Below are positions 1 through 8,002 of a stretch of DNA of 64,000 nt, one piece after another (the first letter of the stretch is position 1; each line of letters starts with the position of its first letter). The notes under the pieces were generated by a model. It worked only from the letters and a program-made list of their open reading frames with translations. It had not been told where the DNA came from and did no database searches. Source of the DNA: Cohnella thailandensis (lineage in GTDB: Bacteria; Bacillota; Bacilli; Paenibacillales; Paenibacillaceae); contig NZ_JACJVQ010000004.1 of NCBI RefSeq assembly GCF_014212135.1, positions 85,321 to 149,320 on the forward strand, in the 5' to 3' direction. The translations under genes and the position numbers were made by a program.

Positions 1-1
1 G

Positions 2-1477
2 GGTCTGCATCTGGCCGCGCTCTCCATCCAGGAAGATCGGGACGCCGATCGGCTTATTCAGGCTTTTAACGGCAGTCATCCTTACGTGCTGGATTACCTG
101 GTGGAAGAGGTCCTGCAGCGGCAGCCCGAAGCCGTTCAAGCCTTCCTGCTGCGGACCTCGATTCTCGATCGCCTGTGCGGATCTCTGTGCGATGATCTTA
201 TGCTCGATCCCTCGGTTCCCGGGAAGGACACGTTAATGGAGCTTGAGCGCAAGAACCTGTTCGTCGTTTCCCTGGACAACGAACGGCGGTGGTATCGCTA
301 TCACCATTTGTTTGCCGACTTGCTCCGCAGAAGGCTGGAAGAAAGCGTCGGCGGGAGCCGTATCGCGGAATGGCATAAACGGGCAGCCGTCTGGTATGAG
401 GCGAACGGATTCGATATAGAAGCGTTCCGTCATTCCGCGGAATCCCGGGACATCGAACGTGCCGCTCGTCTGCTGGAAGGCAATGGGTTGCCTCTGCATC
501 TTCGCGGGGCTGCCGGCCTTGCGCTGAACTGGCTGAAGACGTTGCCTGCCGCCGAATTGGATGCTAGACCCTCGTTATGGGTGATATACGGTTCGGCTCT
601 GCTGATGGCGGGCAGGCTGACGGACGTGGAAAGCAAGCTGCAAGCGGCGGAGACGACTTTGGCGGGAGAGGAATCGAACGCCGGCGTCAGGGACCTGCTC
701 GGACTCATTGCCGCGACCCGGGCTACATTGGCGTCCTTGGAGTCGACCGGCCATCCTTATCCTGGAGGCGCCGATCGCAAGCTGCGGGCAGCCGAAGCGG
801 TCATGGAGAACGCGCCGTCCGACGACAAGACCGAAGAGCTTGTCGGCTTGATTGCCCCTTCAAGCGAGGAGCGGATAAACGGAGGATGGCAAGAAACGGA
901 CAGAATAATCGAACAGTCCCGTCTTGCGCTTGCGTACTTGCGACCGGACAATCTCCCGGTTCGGACGGCGGCCGCCTGGATGCTGGGCGTCGCTTGCCAG
1001 CGGCGCGGAATTTATCCTTCGGCTCGCGAGGCCTATAACGAAGTCATCTCGAATAGCCGAATAATGGACCATCGGCTGATGGCCGTCATGGCCATGATCG
1101 GACTGGGTCAAGTTGAGGAAGCCGAAGGTCAGACCGATTCGGCGGCGGAATTTTACCGAGAGGCCCTTCGATTGGCAGGCGATCTGCCGCTTCCGGCGCT
1201 CCGCGAAGCGCGGCTGGGTCTGGAGCGCCTTCTCAAATCAGACGACGGGCAGGGCAGCCTAATTGAGCCGCTCAGCCGGAGAGAACTCGAGGTGCTGGAG
1301 CTGATCGCCCAGGGGCTCTCGAACAGGGAAATCGGAGAGAAGCTCTTCTTGGCGTTGGACACGGTCAAAGGGCACAACCGCCGGATCTTCGAGAAGCTTC
1401 AGGTGCAACGACGCACCGAAGCGATCGCCCGCGCCAGAGAATGGAATTTAATCCCGAACACCCGCAAACCACACTAA
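2..1477 (+). CDS. LuxR family transcriptional regulator, MalT-like (5' end outside window)
   Basis: The reading frame is open from base 2, so the gene enters the window from the left; about 491 C-terminal residues are visible. The sequence before the first possible GTG (86) continues the family pattern (GLHLAALSIQ, then SHPYVLDYL), so 86 is not the true start. What remains is the end of the STAND-type ATPase region (LLRTSILDRLCG), a helical TPR-like middle with the YRYHHLFADLLR motif, and a C-terminal LuxR helix-turn-helix (LSRRELEVLELIAQGLSNREI). MalT-type proteins are large inducer-dependent activators; the inducer cannot be read here. The next gene, DUF4386, is 67 bp downstream on the same strand and is a plausible target. 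Confidence 0.9.
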   Translation, partial: GLHLAALSIQEDRDADRLIQAFNGSHPYVLDYLVEEVLQRQPEAVQAFLLRTSILDRLCGSLCDDLMLDPSVPGKDTLMELERKNLFVVSLDNERRWYRYHHLFADLLRRRLEESVGGSRIAEWHKRAAVWYEANGFDIEAFRHSAESRDIERAARLLEGNGLPLHLRGAAGLALNWLKTLPAAELDARPSLWVIYGSALLMAGRLTDVESKLQAAETTLAGEESNAGVRDLLGLIAATRATLASLESTGHPYPGGADRKLRAAEAVMENAPSDDKTEELVGLIAPSSEERINGGWQETDRIIEQSRLALAYLRPDNLPVRTAAAWMLGVACQRRGIYPSAREAYNEVISNSRIMDHRLMAVMAMIGLGQVEEAEGQTDSAAEFYREALRLAGDLPLPALREARLGLERLLKSDDGQGSLIEPLSRRELEVLELIAQGLSNREIGEKLFLALDTVKGHNRRIFEKLQVQRRTEAIARAREWNLIPNTRKPH

Positions 1478-1544
1478 AGTGTCTACGGCCCCCTGCCTCT
1501 TCAAGCTAAACTGGATGTAAATTCAGCAGAAGAGGGAGATAGGC

Positions 1545-2225
1545 ATGAAGATGACGGCAAGAGCGGCAGGGGTATTGTTTCTGATATCGACGGTGGCTTA
1601 TCTGATAGGAAGCGGGCTTATGGATTCGGTTCTCGATCGGCCGGATTTTCTCGCCCGACTATATCCGGACCGGGCAAGCGTGTATGCGGGATTGTTCCTG
1701 GAGCTGATAAACGCCATGGCGGTGGCGGGGATTGCGATCCTTCTGCATCCCATCTTAAAGCAACATAACGAAGCGTTTGCGCTGGGGTACTTCGGTTCCC
1801 GAATTCTGGAGTCTGCTCTGCTTATCCTAAGCGCTATCGCTCCGTTCCTGCTTGTCGCGCTGAGCGATAACTCCAACTCCGCGGATGCCGCTACCGCGGG
1901 TTCGCCCTTTGCAGCGATAGGAGACTTATTGGTAGAAGCGCGTTCCGTGCTCTTCGAGATGGCCATGATCGTGCTGAGCTTGGGCAGCTTGCTGCTTTGC
2001 CGCATCCTCTATCGATCGAGGCTGGTTCCGCGAGCATTGTCCGTCATCGGCTTCGTCGGGTATGCCGCCTTGTTGGCGAACAGCTGTCTGGCGATCCTCG
2101 GCCAAGAAATCGGCCCCGTTCTGTTTGTTCCGGGAGCTATCTTCGAAATCGTATTTCCTTTATGGTTAATCATGAAGGGACTCCATCATAAGGAGAAAAT
2201 AATCGAGAACGGAGGGTCAAGTTGA
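1545..2225 (+). CDS. DUF4386 family integral membrane protein
   Basis: A 226-residue hydrophobic protein with about six predicted membrane segments, starting MKMTARAAGVLFLISTVAYLIG, a pattern I recognise from the DUF4386 family, whose function is not known. The ATG follows a GAGGGAG ribosome site. It lies 67 bp after a MalT-like regulator, and the next gene starts inside its stop codon region, so the three may be co-transcribed. A role in membrane stress or transport would be guesswork. Confidence 0.8.
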   Translation: MKMTARAAGVLFLISTVAYLIGSGLMDSVLDRPDFLARLYPDRASVYAGLFLELINAMAVAGIAILLHPILKQHNEAFALGYFGSRILESALLILSAIAPFLLVALSDNSNSADAATAGSPFAAIGDLLVEARSVLFEMAMIVLSLGSLLLCRILYRSRLVPRALSVIGFVGYAALLANSCLAILGQEIGPVLFVPGAIFEIVFPLWLIMKGLHHKEKIIENGGSS

Positions 2226-3085
2226 TCGTAACTTACGAGGAGATCACGCGGAAAGGCGTGGGCTTGCTAAACGAGGATGCCATTATTTCTCGTCCCCAAG
2301 CCAATCTATATGGAGTTCTGGATGGGGTATCTTCTTTGGTACCCTATCTGAATTCCAAAAAGGAAACCGGCGGTTTTATCGCAGCGAATCTGGTGAAAAA
2401 CTACTTTGAATCGGTTGCCGAACTTGGAAGCCTAGCGGACCGCTTGGTTGAAGCCAACGATCTTCTAAGGGAGCAAATGATTCTTGAAAATATAGATCTG
2501 AGGAAAAAAGATGAGCTTTGGGGGGCGGCAGCGGCAATCGTTCGCGTTCAGGATGACGGCGTGGAGTTCATACAGACGGGCGATTGCATGATTTTAGCCG
2601 TGTATGATGACGATGAGGTTCGACCTTTAACTAGGAGACAGGTTTCTCACTTGGAAGCTCCCGCATTCGCCAAATGGCAGGAAGGAATAACCAAAGGCTT
2701 AAAAAGCCGGAAAGAACTTCATGAAACCATTATAGAGACGATAAAAAAGAATCGATATCAGTCAAATACAGACGGTGGTTACGGAGTTCTAAATGGGGAA
2801 GAGAGCGCGGTTCGTTTTTTCGAATACGGGAAAATCAATCTGACCTGTCTAAAACATATTCTATTATTGACGGATGGGATGTTCTGGCCCTCCAGTATCG
2901 TAATGGAACAAAGCTCGTATTGGACCGCTGTTGCCCATAAGATATTGAACAGGGGTCCCCATCTTTATGCTCAAGAGCTAATAGAACTTGAAGAAAACGA
3001 TCCCGAGTGCCTTGCCTATGCCCGCTTTAAGAAATCGGACGACAAGACCGCCGTTGTGATTAATTTTAGTAAGATTGCGCCTTAA
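2222..3085 (+). CDS. PP2C-like protein serine/threonine phosphatase domain protein
   Basis: A 287-residue cytosolic protein with the hallmarks of PP2C metal-dependent phosphatases: NEDA (residues 17-20), VLDGVSS with Asp34-Gly35, a central QTGDCMI and a late LLTDGMF. These supply the acidic residues that bind the Mn/Mg pair. The start is TTG at 2222, preceded by GGAGGGTCAAG and overlapping the stop of the DUF4386 gene by four bases, which indicates translational coupling. No kinase or SpoIIE-type partner is nearby, so the substrate is unknown. Codon use is more AT-rich than in neighbouring genes, which could reflect transfer. Confidence 0.8.
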   Translation: MIVTYEEITRKGVGLLNEDAIISRPQANLYGVLDGVSSLVPYLNSKKETGGFIAANLVKNYFESVAELGSLADRLVEANDLLREQMILENIDLRKKDELWGAAAAIVRVQDDGVEFIQTGDCMILAVYDDDEVRPLTRRQVSHLEAPAFAKWQEGITKGLKSRKELHETIIETIKKNRYQSNTDGGYGVLNGEESAVRFFEYGKINLTCLKHILLLTDGMFWPSSIVMEQSSYWTAVAHKILNRGPHLYAQELIELEENDPECLAYARFKKSDDKTAVVINFSKIAP

Positions 3086-3099
3086 TAGGGAGAGTCCAT

Positions 3100-3480
3100 A
3101 TGCAAAAGGTGATTCCTGCGCTCCGTATAACCGACTATGCAAGAAGCAAGGCTTTCTACGTGGAGGGAATGGGGTTTCAAATCGACTGGGAGCATCGATT
3201 CGAACCGCATTTCCCCGTTTTTGTTCAGATCACCAAGGACGAAATGACTCTTTATTTGACCGAGCATACGGGGGACTGCCAGGTCGGCGGATTGATTCAT
3301 TTTTTTGTTTCGAACGTGGATAGCTGGTACGACGAATTAAAGAGCAAGAAGGATATCCGTATTATAGAGCCTCCGAATGAGGAGCTTGAAGGGCTTCGCA
3401 TGATGAAAATCGTAGATCCGGACGGTAATCAGTTACGGATCTGCACTCTTGTAGAAGAGCTTGATGAAACGATCGGTTAA
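3100..3480 (+). CDS. VOC superfamily (glyoxalase/bleomycin resistance-like) protein
   Basis: A 126-residue protein with the beta-alpha-beta-beta-beta pattern of vicinal oxygen chelate domains: start IPALRITDYARSKAFYVEGMGF, and end MKIVDPDGNQLRI, the typical closing strand. Members act as lyases or dioxygenases, or bind drugs such as bleomycin without catalysis; this one cannot be assigned further. It starts 14 bp after the phosphatase gene behind TAGGGAGAG. The stop codon lies inside a 30-bp perfect palindrome at 3470-3499. Confidence 0.8.
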   Translation: MQKVIPALRITDYARSKAFYVEGMGFQIDWEHRFEPHFPVFVQITKDEMTLYLTEHTGDCQVGGLIHFFVSNVDSWYDELKSKKDIRIIEPPNEELEGLRMMKIVDPDGNQLRICTLVEELDETIG

Positions 3481-3499
3481 CGATATCGTTAACCGATCG
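3470..3499. repeat. 30-bp perfect palindrome between converging coding ends
   Basis: Two 15-base arms (CGATCGGTTAACGAT and its exact complement) meet without a spacer. The palindrome contains the stop codon of the VOC gene on the plus strand (3478-3480) and, on the minus strand, the stop of an oxidoreductase remnant (3489-3491). It could form a strong hairpin in either transcript and may work as a bidirectional terminator, but no T-run follows. A protein-binding site is the alternative. Confidence 0.7.
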
Positions 3500-3604
3500 C
3501 GTTCAGCAGATCGTTCAAGGCCTCGGCCATCGACGGATGCGTAAAGATCGTGTCGCGCAGAACCGTATACGGTTGCCCGGAATTCATGAACATCGATTGA
3601 ATTA
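3489..3604 (-). pseudogene. 3' remnant of a pyridine nucleotide-disulfide oxidoreductase
   Basis: Reading leftwards from about 3604 gives roughly 38 residues ending in SGQPYTVLRDTIFTHPSMAE and then ALNDLLNAIG and a stop. This is the typical closing segment of the dimerisation domain of mercuric-reductase-like flavoproteins (IFTHPTMxExLNDLF pattern). The FAD and NAD domains are missing: the sequence immediately upstream is the 3' end of the LysR gene. A deletion or insertion has evidently removed all but the tail. The longer frame extending into the LysR gene reads as nonsense for this family. Confidence 0.6.
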
Positions 3605-4489
3605 GGTATCCGCTTGGGAGAGCGTCCCAAAATACTTTACCACGACATCGCGGAAATCCAGAGCCGCACGCGAAAGATAGCGGCTCTTGTGCCATAACAA
3701 GGCGATTTCCCGTGCCATTCGATCGTTCTCTATTGCCAAATAGTCGATCTGTTCATAGGAATTCCTTGCCGTGCTCGGCATGAAGGCCACTCCGATTTCG
3801 GCTTCCACAAGGGCGCTCAGCCTAGCCGGTTCATCTCCCTCATACACGTACCGGGGTTGAAACCCGGCCGATCGGCAGATCGAATCCACGAGGCTGCGAA
3901 TTCCGTAGCCCTGCTTGACGCCGACGAACCATTCCTCCCGCAGCTCCGTCAAGGATACGCTGCTCCGGCCCGCCAGCCGATGCCCTTTGGGAACCGCCAA
4001 GAGGACGGGGTCGACCATCACGATCCGGCACTCGATCTCCTCCTCCTGAATAGGCGGGGAGGACAAGCAGAAATCGACCTCTCCCCGATGGAGAAGCGTC
4101 ACCATCTCCTGCATGCTTAGCATTTGCACGTGAATTTGGACGTCGGGCCGCTTCTTCCGGAACTCCCGAAGAATAGGAGGCAGCGTGCTCGCGGTGGTCA
4201 CGGCCAATTCGAGCGTCCCCTGTTCCGGGCCGGACCTATCGCTCATCTCCTGTTTGCCCTGTTCCAATTCGAACAAAGCCCTCTCCGCGCGGCTACGGAA
4301 CCGGCTTCCGAGCTCGTTCAAGCGCATTTTCCTCCCCGTTCGGTCGAACAGAGAGACCCCCAGATCCTCTTCCAGGCGCTGAATCGTTTTGCTTAGGGAC
4401 GATTGCGTCACGTGCAGCCTTCGCGCGGCTTCGGTCACGTGCTCGGTACGGGCTACCTCGAGAAAATACTGCAGCTGAAGAAGCTCCAC
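3602..4489 (-). CDS. LysR family transcriptional regulator
   Basis: A 295-residue LysR-type regulator. I place the start at the GTG at 4489, because GGAGG lies six to seven bases before it and VELLQLQYFLEVARTEHVTEAA is the usual first helix; an upstream ATG at 4525 would add 12 unlikely residues. The winged helix-turn-helix is at residues 1-60 (VTQSSLSKTIQRLEEDLGV) and the effector domain follows. It is divergent from the MFS exporter at 4603, the common arrangement for a local activator or repressor of an efflux gene. The ligand is unknown. Confidence 0.9.
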   Translation of the reverse strand: MELLQLQYFLEVARTEHVTEAARRLHVTQSSLSKTIQRLEEDLGVSLFDRTGRKMRLNELGSRFRSRAERALFELEQGKQEMSDRSGPEQGTLELAVTTASTLPPILREFRKKRPDVQIHVQMLSMQEMVTLLHRGEVDFCLSSPPIQEEEIECRIVMVDPVLLAVPKGHRLAGRSSVSLTELREEWFVGVKQGYGIRSLVDSICRSAGFQPRYVYEGDEPARLSALVEAEIGVAFMPSTARNSYEQIDYLAIENDRMAREIALLWHKSRYLSRAALDFRDVVVKYFGTLSQADT

Positions 4490-4523
4490 GGCCAACCTCC
4501 ATCCATTCCTTTGGGTCAATGAC

Positions 4524-4551
4524 ATTATAACTTAAAATGCGTTGGAGTGAA
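4524..4551 (-). promoter_or_regulatory. Candidate sigma-A promoter for the LysR gene
   Basis: On the minus strand TTCACT (4551-4546) and TATAAT (4529-4524) are separated by 16 bases and point toward the LysR start 35 bp downstream. The -10 box is perfect and the -35 is moderate. The 113-bp gap also has to hold the MFS promoter, so LysR binding here could control both genes. Confidence 0.45.
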
Positions 4552-4602
4552 TAAAAGGGAGGAGGTAAGATAGCTTTATCGCAGATGAGAGGGGCTTGAG
4601 CC

Positions 4603-5994
4603 ATGAATGCAAGAAGCAGATGGCTGATGATTGCCGTCGGACTGGGGATCCTATTAAACCCATTGAACTCTTCCATGATTTCCGTTGCCATCGCAAGGCT
4701 GCAGCAGGAGTTCGGCCTCGACTTTACCGACGTCTCCTGGATTATTTTTTCTTTCTACATCGCGAGCGCGATCGCCCAGCCCGTTATGGGCAAGGCCAGC
4801 GATTTATTCGGCCGCAGGAAGATCTTCCTGGCGGGGCTGGTCGTTTCCCTCGCGGCTTCTTTGCTGGCTCCGTTCTCGCCAACTTTCGGATGGCTTCTTG
4901 TATTCCGCGTTGTCCAATCGATCGGAACCAGCATGATGGTTGCCGTCGGAATGGCGATCGTCAGGATCCATATCGCGGAGAAACAAGGGACCGCTCTGTC
5001 CGTTTTGTCCATTTTTTTATCCGGGGCGGCGGCGATCGGCCCTTTCGCGGGAGGGATGCTACTGGAGTGGGGGGACTGGCCCGCGATCTTTATCGTCAAC
5101 GTTCCGTTCGTGGCGGCGAGCTTTGTCTTGGCCTGGAGGATGATTCCGAAGGACGGACAAGCGGCACCCGCCGCGAGCAAGATGTCTATTCGCCAATGGT
5201 TGCACGCGATCGATGCGCCCGGGATCCTGCTCTTTACGGTGGGCCTTGTTGCTCTGCTCATCGGCTTGCTGTCCGCGGAATCGTCCGGACAGGCGTCCCT
5301 ATGGAGCGTCCTTGTCGGCTTGATCGGCCTCGCGGCGCTGACAGTCTTCGTGCGGCATGAATTAAGTACGGCGTCGCCTTTTATTCCTCTAAGGACGTTC
5401 GCCAAGTATCCCGCCATGACGTGGGTCAACGTTCAGTTCATTCTCGTCAACTTGCTTTTTTATGCTCTGTTCTTCGGTCTGCCCTCTTATCTGCAGATGG
5501 TGCGTCACGTCAGCGAGTTCCACACGGGGATTCTTATGCTGACCTTAGGCCTAAGCTCGCTCGTCGCTTCTCCGATAGCGGGCAAATGGATCGATAAATC
5601 GGGGCCCAGGCCCGCCTTGATCGTAGCCGCCATCCTGATGACGCTGGGATCCGTATGGATCGTCACCTTAAACGAAACTTCCCCGGTGATCGGCGTAAGC
5701 TTGGCGCTCGTTGCCTTCGGCTTCAGCAACGGGTTGAACGCCGTAGGAATGCAGGCGGCCCTGTTCGCAAGCTCTCCCAAAGAAATAGCCGGCGTCGCTT
5801 CCGGGCTATTCAATACGTCGAGGTATCTGGGGACCATTTTGTCCTCCTTGTTGACGGGCATCATCATGGGGGATTCGTTCAGCTTTGCGGGATTTCGGCT
5901 GCTGGGGATTGTCCTCGCGGTCATTGCGTTGGCTCTAATCATGATGAGTCTACGACAGAGTCGTTCACCAGTCGGATCGGAGCCCTCTCTTTAA
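4603..5994 (+). CDS. MFS transporter, DHA2-type drug exporter
   Basis: A 463-residue membrane protein with about 14 predicted helices, the size and layout of DHA2-type multidrug exporters of the EmrB/QacA group. Visible landmarks are the N-terminal LNPLNSSMISVAIARLQQEF, the motif A-like loop GKASDLFGRRK between helices 2 and 3, and a motif C-like SGAAAIGPFAGGMLLEW. It would exchange protons for drugs or metabolites at the cytoplasmic membrane. The ATG follows GAGAGGGGC. Its last 30 bases overlap the convergent wrbA gene. The divergent LysR gene is the likely regulator. Confidence 0.9.
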   Translation: MNARSRWLMIAVGLGILLNPLNSSMISVAIARLQQEFGLDFTDVSWIIFSFYIASAIAQPVMGKASDLFGRRKIFLAGLVVSLAASLLAPFSPTFGWLLVFRVVQSIGTSMMVAVGMAIVRIHIAEKQGTALSVLSIFLSGAAAIGPFAGGMLLEWGDWPAIFIVNVPFVAASFVLAWRMIPKDGQAAPAASKMSIRQWLHAIDAPGILLFTVGLVALLIGLLSAESSGQASLWSVLVGLIGLAALTVFVRHELSTASPFIPLRTFAKYPAMTWVNVQFILVNLLFYALFFGLPSYLQMVRHVSEFHTGILMLTLGLSSLVASPIAGKWIDKSGPRPALIVAAILMTLGSVWIVTLNETSPVIGVSLALVAFGFSNGLNAVGMQAALFASSPKEIAGVASGLFNTSRYLGTILSSLLTGIIMGDSFSFAGFRLLGIVLAVIALALIMMSLRQSRSPVGSEPSL

Positions 5995-6585
5995 CGCTTC
6001 CGCAATGGCGACCACTCGTTTGGCCTGGTGCTGGACGGCTGCCCGCACCTCCTTCGCTTTCTTTTCCAACTCGTCCGTACTTACGCTGACTCCGTAGGGA
6101 TTGCCTCCCGCGGCGTACAAGGATTGGTCGGTATACCCCGGGGCGACGACGACGGCTCCCCAATGGTACATGGTCGTATACAAGGAGACGACGGTCGTTT
6201 CCTGGCCCCCGTGAACGTTCGAGGCCGAGGTCATCGCGCTGACGACTTTGTTGACGGTCTGTCCGCTGAACCAGATCTTCCCCGTCGTATCCAGGAACAT
6301 CTTCATCTGCGCGGCTATATTGCCGAAGCGGGTAGGCGTGCTGAAAATAATGGCGTCCGCGGCAACGATATCGTCCGCGGTGGCGATCGGAATCTCTCGG
6401 GTGGCTTCCAGATGGGCTTTCCACTTCGGATTCGCTTCGATTAAGACGGGGGAAGCGATTTCTTCCACCCGAAGAAGCTTGACGTCGGCGTCGGCCTGCT
6501 TCCCTCCTTCGGCCGCCCACTGCGCGAGCTGATAATTCACCCCGGTCGAGCTGTAATAGACGATCGCCAGTTTGACCTTGGACAT
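5965..6585 (-). CDS. wrbA: NAD(P)H:quinone oxidoreductase, WrbA type
   Basis: A flavodoxin-fold protein of 206 residues that reduces quinones by two electrons with FMN and NAD(P)H. The phosphate-binding loop is VYYSSTG near the N-terminus; the WrbA signatures STPTRFGNIAAQMKMFLDTTG and the later TSASNVHGGQETT and YHWGAVVVAPGY are all present. I choose the ATG at 6585 because GGAGG sits seven to eight bases before it; a GTG at 6594 lies too close to that site. It converges on and overlaps the MFS gene by 30 bp. Likely an oxidative-stress function. Confidence 0.95.
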   Translation of the reverse strand: MSKVKLAIVYYSSTGVNYQLAQWAAEGGKQADADVKLLRVEEIASPVLIEANPKWKAHLEATREIPIATADDIVAADAIIFSTPTRFGNIAAQMKMFLDTTGKIWFSGQTVNKVVSAMTSASNVHGGQETTVVSLYTTMYHWGAVVVAPGYTDQSLYAAGGNPYGVSVSTDELEKKAKEVRAAVQHQAKRVVAIAEALKRGLRSDW

Positions 6586-6689
6586 GTTCCCCACCTCCGA
6601 CCTTTTATTCCCTCAGTATCCCATCCCCCGACAAGGCTTATTCCGCCATGGAAGCGGGTCTGGCTGCGCGTGATAAAGAATCCAGCCTT

Positions 6690-6699
6690 GGAGAAAATA
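6690..6699 (+). promoter_or_regulatory. Possible sporulation sigma (F/G-type) -10 element
   Basis: GGAGAAAATA fits the GGNNANANTR form of forespore sigma -10 boxes and lies 27 bp before the cdaS-like start. The matching -35 is weak (GTGATA at 6670-6675, 14 bases upstream). CdaS of Bacillus subtilis is made in the forespore, which makes the match plausible but not proven. Confidence 0.3.
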
Positions 6700-6725
6700 A
6701 TCCAATAAGAAGGGGGGGGCATCCC

Positions 6726-7346
6726 ATGGAATGTTCGAGCGAAGGCTTGTCCGAGCAATCAATCGACCTTAGAAGCCGATTCCTGGCCTTTACCGATCAT
6801 GCCAGGGCCGCTCTCGTTTCGCTTAACGAGGACGGAGGCGACCTGTTGGGAGAGCTTAGGCACCTCTCCAAATCCTTCGCGGATATCGCCAGAGCGGCTT
6901 CGACGTATCATTTAACGAGGCTGCTTAATCCTTATACCCGTAAGTGCAACGAGATTTTTAAGGCGGTCCGGAATCTAAGCACCATGCGGACGGGAGCGCT
7001 TATCGTTATCCAGAGAGAAGCTTCCGTGGAAGATAGGATGACGGCCGGCATTCCCTTGGGGGCGGAGATAACGTCCACGCTGCTGGAATCCATCTTCAAC
7101 GTGGGCAGTCCGCTTCACGACGGCGCCGTCTTCATCCGGGACGACGGCATCGTATCCGCCGCCAACGTGCTTCCCTTAACGAAGAAAGTGTATCGAACGA
7201 GGAAAATGGGAACCCGGCATCGTGCCGCGATCGGTCTATCGGAGCATACGGACGCCTTGGTATTCGTGGTATCGGAGGAGACGGGCACGCCATCGTTCGC
7301 CTTCGACGGATCCCTTTATCCTTTTTATTTCATGGATCGGGAGTAG
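6726..7346 (+). CDS. cdaS: Diadenylate cyclase, CdaS-like (c-di-AMP synthase)
   Basis: A 206-residue protein, essentially the length of B. subtilis CdaS. Residues 1-80 are helical, like the autoinhibitory N-terminus of CdaS; residues 80-200 form the DAC domain. Both catalytic motifs are intact: DGA at 132-134 (PLHDGAVFIRDDG) and RHR at 164-166 (GTRHRAAIGLSE), which position metal and ATP for joining two ATP into c-di-AMP. I use the ATG at 6726; an in-frame upstream ATG (6648) lacks a ribosome site and adds non-family residues. The ribosome site region contains a run of eight Gs (6712-6719). A degenerate sister gene starts 13 bp downstream. Confidence 0.9.
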   Translation: MECSSEGLSEQSIDLRSRFLAFTDHARAALVSLNEDGGDLLGELRHLSKSFADIARAASTYHLTRLLNPYTRKCNEIFKAVRNLSTMRTGALIVIQREASVEDRMTAGIPLGAEITSTLLESIFNVGSPLHDGAVFIRDDGIVSAANVLPLTKKVYRTRKMGTRHRAAIGLSEHTDALVFVVSEETGTPSFAFDGSLYPFYFMDRE

Positions 7347-7359
7347 GAGGGCTGAGCGC

Positions 7360-7977
7360 TTGGAGCTTAACGCGGTTAACGGCGACTTTGCCTCGTTGCG
7401 GGCCGAGCTTGCCAAGATGCTTACGGACATATCCGAAACGTTGAATGTCGAGCTGTCGCAATTCGAACCGGGCCATATTCGGCTCCTTAACGTTATAGGG
7501 GACATCTCCAAGAAATTCTCGGCCATGGAGTCGCTAACGTCCACGTACTACCTGGAAGGGCTATTATCCGAGCATACGGCGAGCAATAAAGAAATCTCCC
7601 GAGCCGTTCATCGGTTGAGCACCAAAGGCCATGCGGCGTTAATCGTAATCGAGAAGAACGATTCCGTCCTTCCCTACCTAAGCGGGGGAACGCCGATCCA
7701 GGCTAGAATCTCCAGCCAGCTCTTGGAGACGCTGTTCCATCCGGCAAGCGAATTCCATGAAGGCGCGGTTCTGATTCAAGGGGAAACCATCGTATCCGCG
7801 GGCCATGCGCTCCCGCTTACGGAAGAGATCTTCTGGGATCGGATGTATGACGTCCGCGAGCTGTCCGCCGTCGGCTTGTCGGAGCGATGCGACGCTCTTG
7901 TCCTGCTAGTCTCGGATAGCGGGGCGACTTCGGTCGGGTCGGACGGGAAGCTGATTCCGGTGTCGATCTCGTCGTAA
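7360..7977 (+). CDS. Degenerate CdaS-like DAC-domain protein (probable pseudoenzyme)
   Basis: A 205-residue paralogue of the preceding cyclase, with the same helical N-terminus and DAC fold but altered catalytic motifs. DGA has become EGA (134-136, EFHEGAVLIQGE), and the RHR position reads R-E-L (166-168, DVRELSAVGLSE). Fold-supporting residues around these sites (ALPLT, AVGLSE.CDAL) are kept, so the gene is under selection rather than decaying. The start is TTG at 7360 after TAGGAGGGCTGAGCG; no ATG gives a full domain. Inference: it may pair with or inhibit the active cyclase, or bind a different nucleotide. A near copy of its 3' end recurs at 21366. Confidence 0.8.
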   Translation: MELNAVNGDFASLRAELAKMLTDISETLNVELSQFEPGHIRLLNVIGDISKKFSAMESLTSTYYLEGLLSEHTASNKEISRAVHRLSTKGHAALIVIEKNDSVLPYLSGGTPIQARISSQLLETLFHPASEFHEGAVLIQGETIVSAGHALPLTEEIFWDRMYDVRELSAVGLSERCDALVLLVSDSGATSVGSDGKLIPVSISS

Positions 7978-7989
7978 GGGAAGATGAAG
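7956..7989 (+). repeat. Direct repeat copy 1, tail of second DAC gene
   Basis: This 34-base stretch (last six codons, the stop and following bases of the DAC paralogue) recurs in the same orientation at 21366-21398. I align them with two substitutions and one single-base gap. The two copies bracket 13.4 kb that contains the alpha-galactoside module. Confidence 0.6.
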
Positions 7990-8002
7990 CGGGAGGTTCA
8001 AG

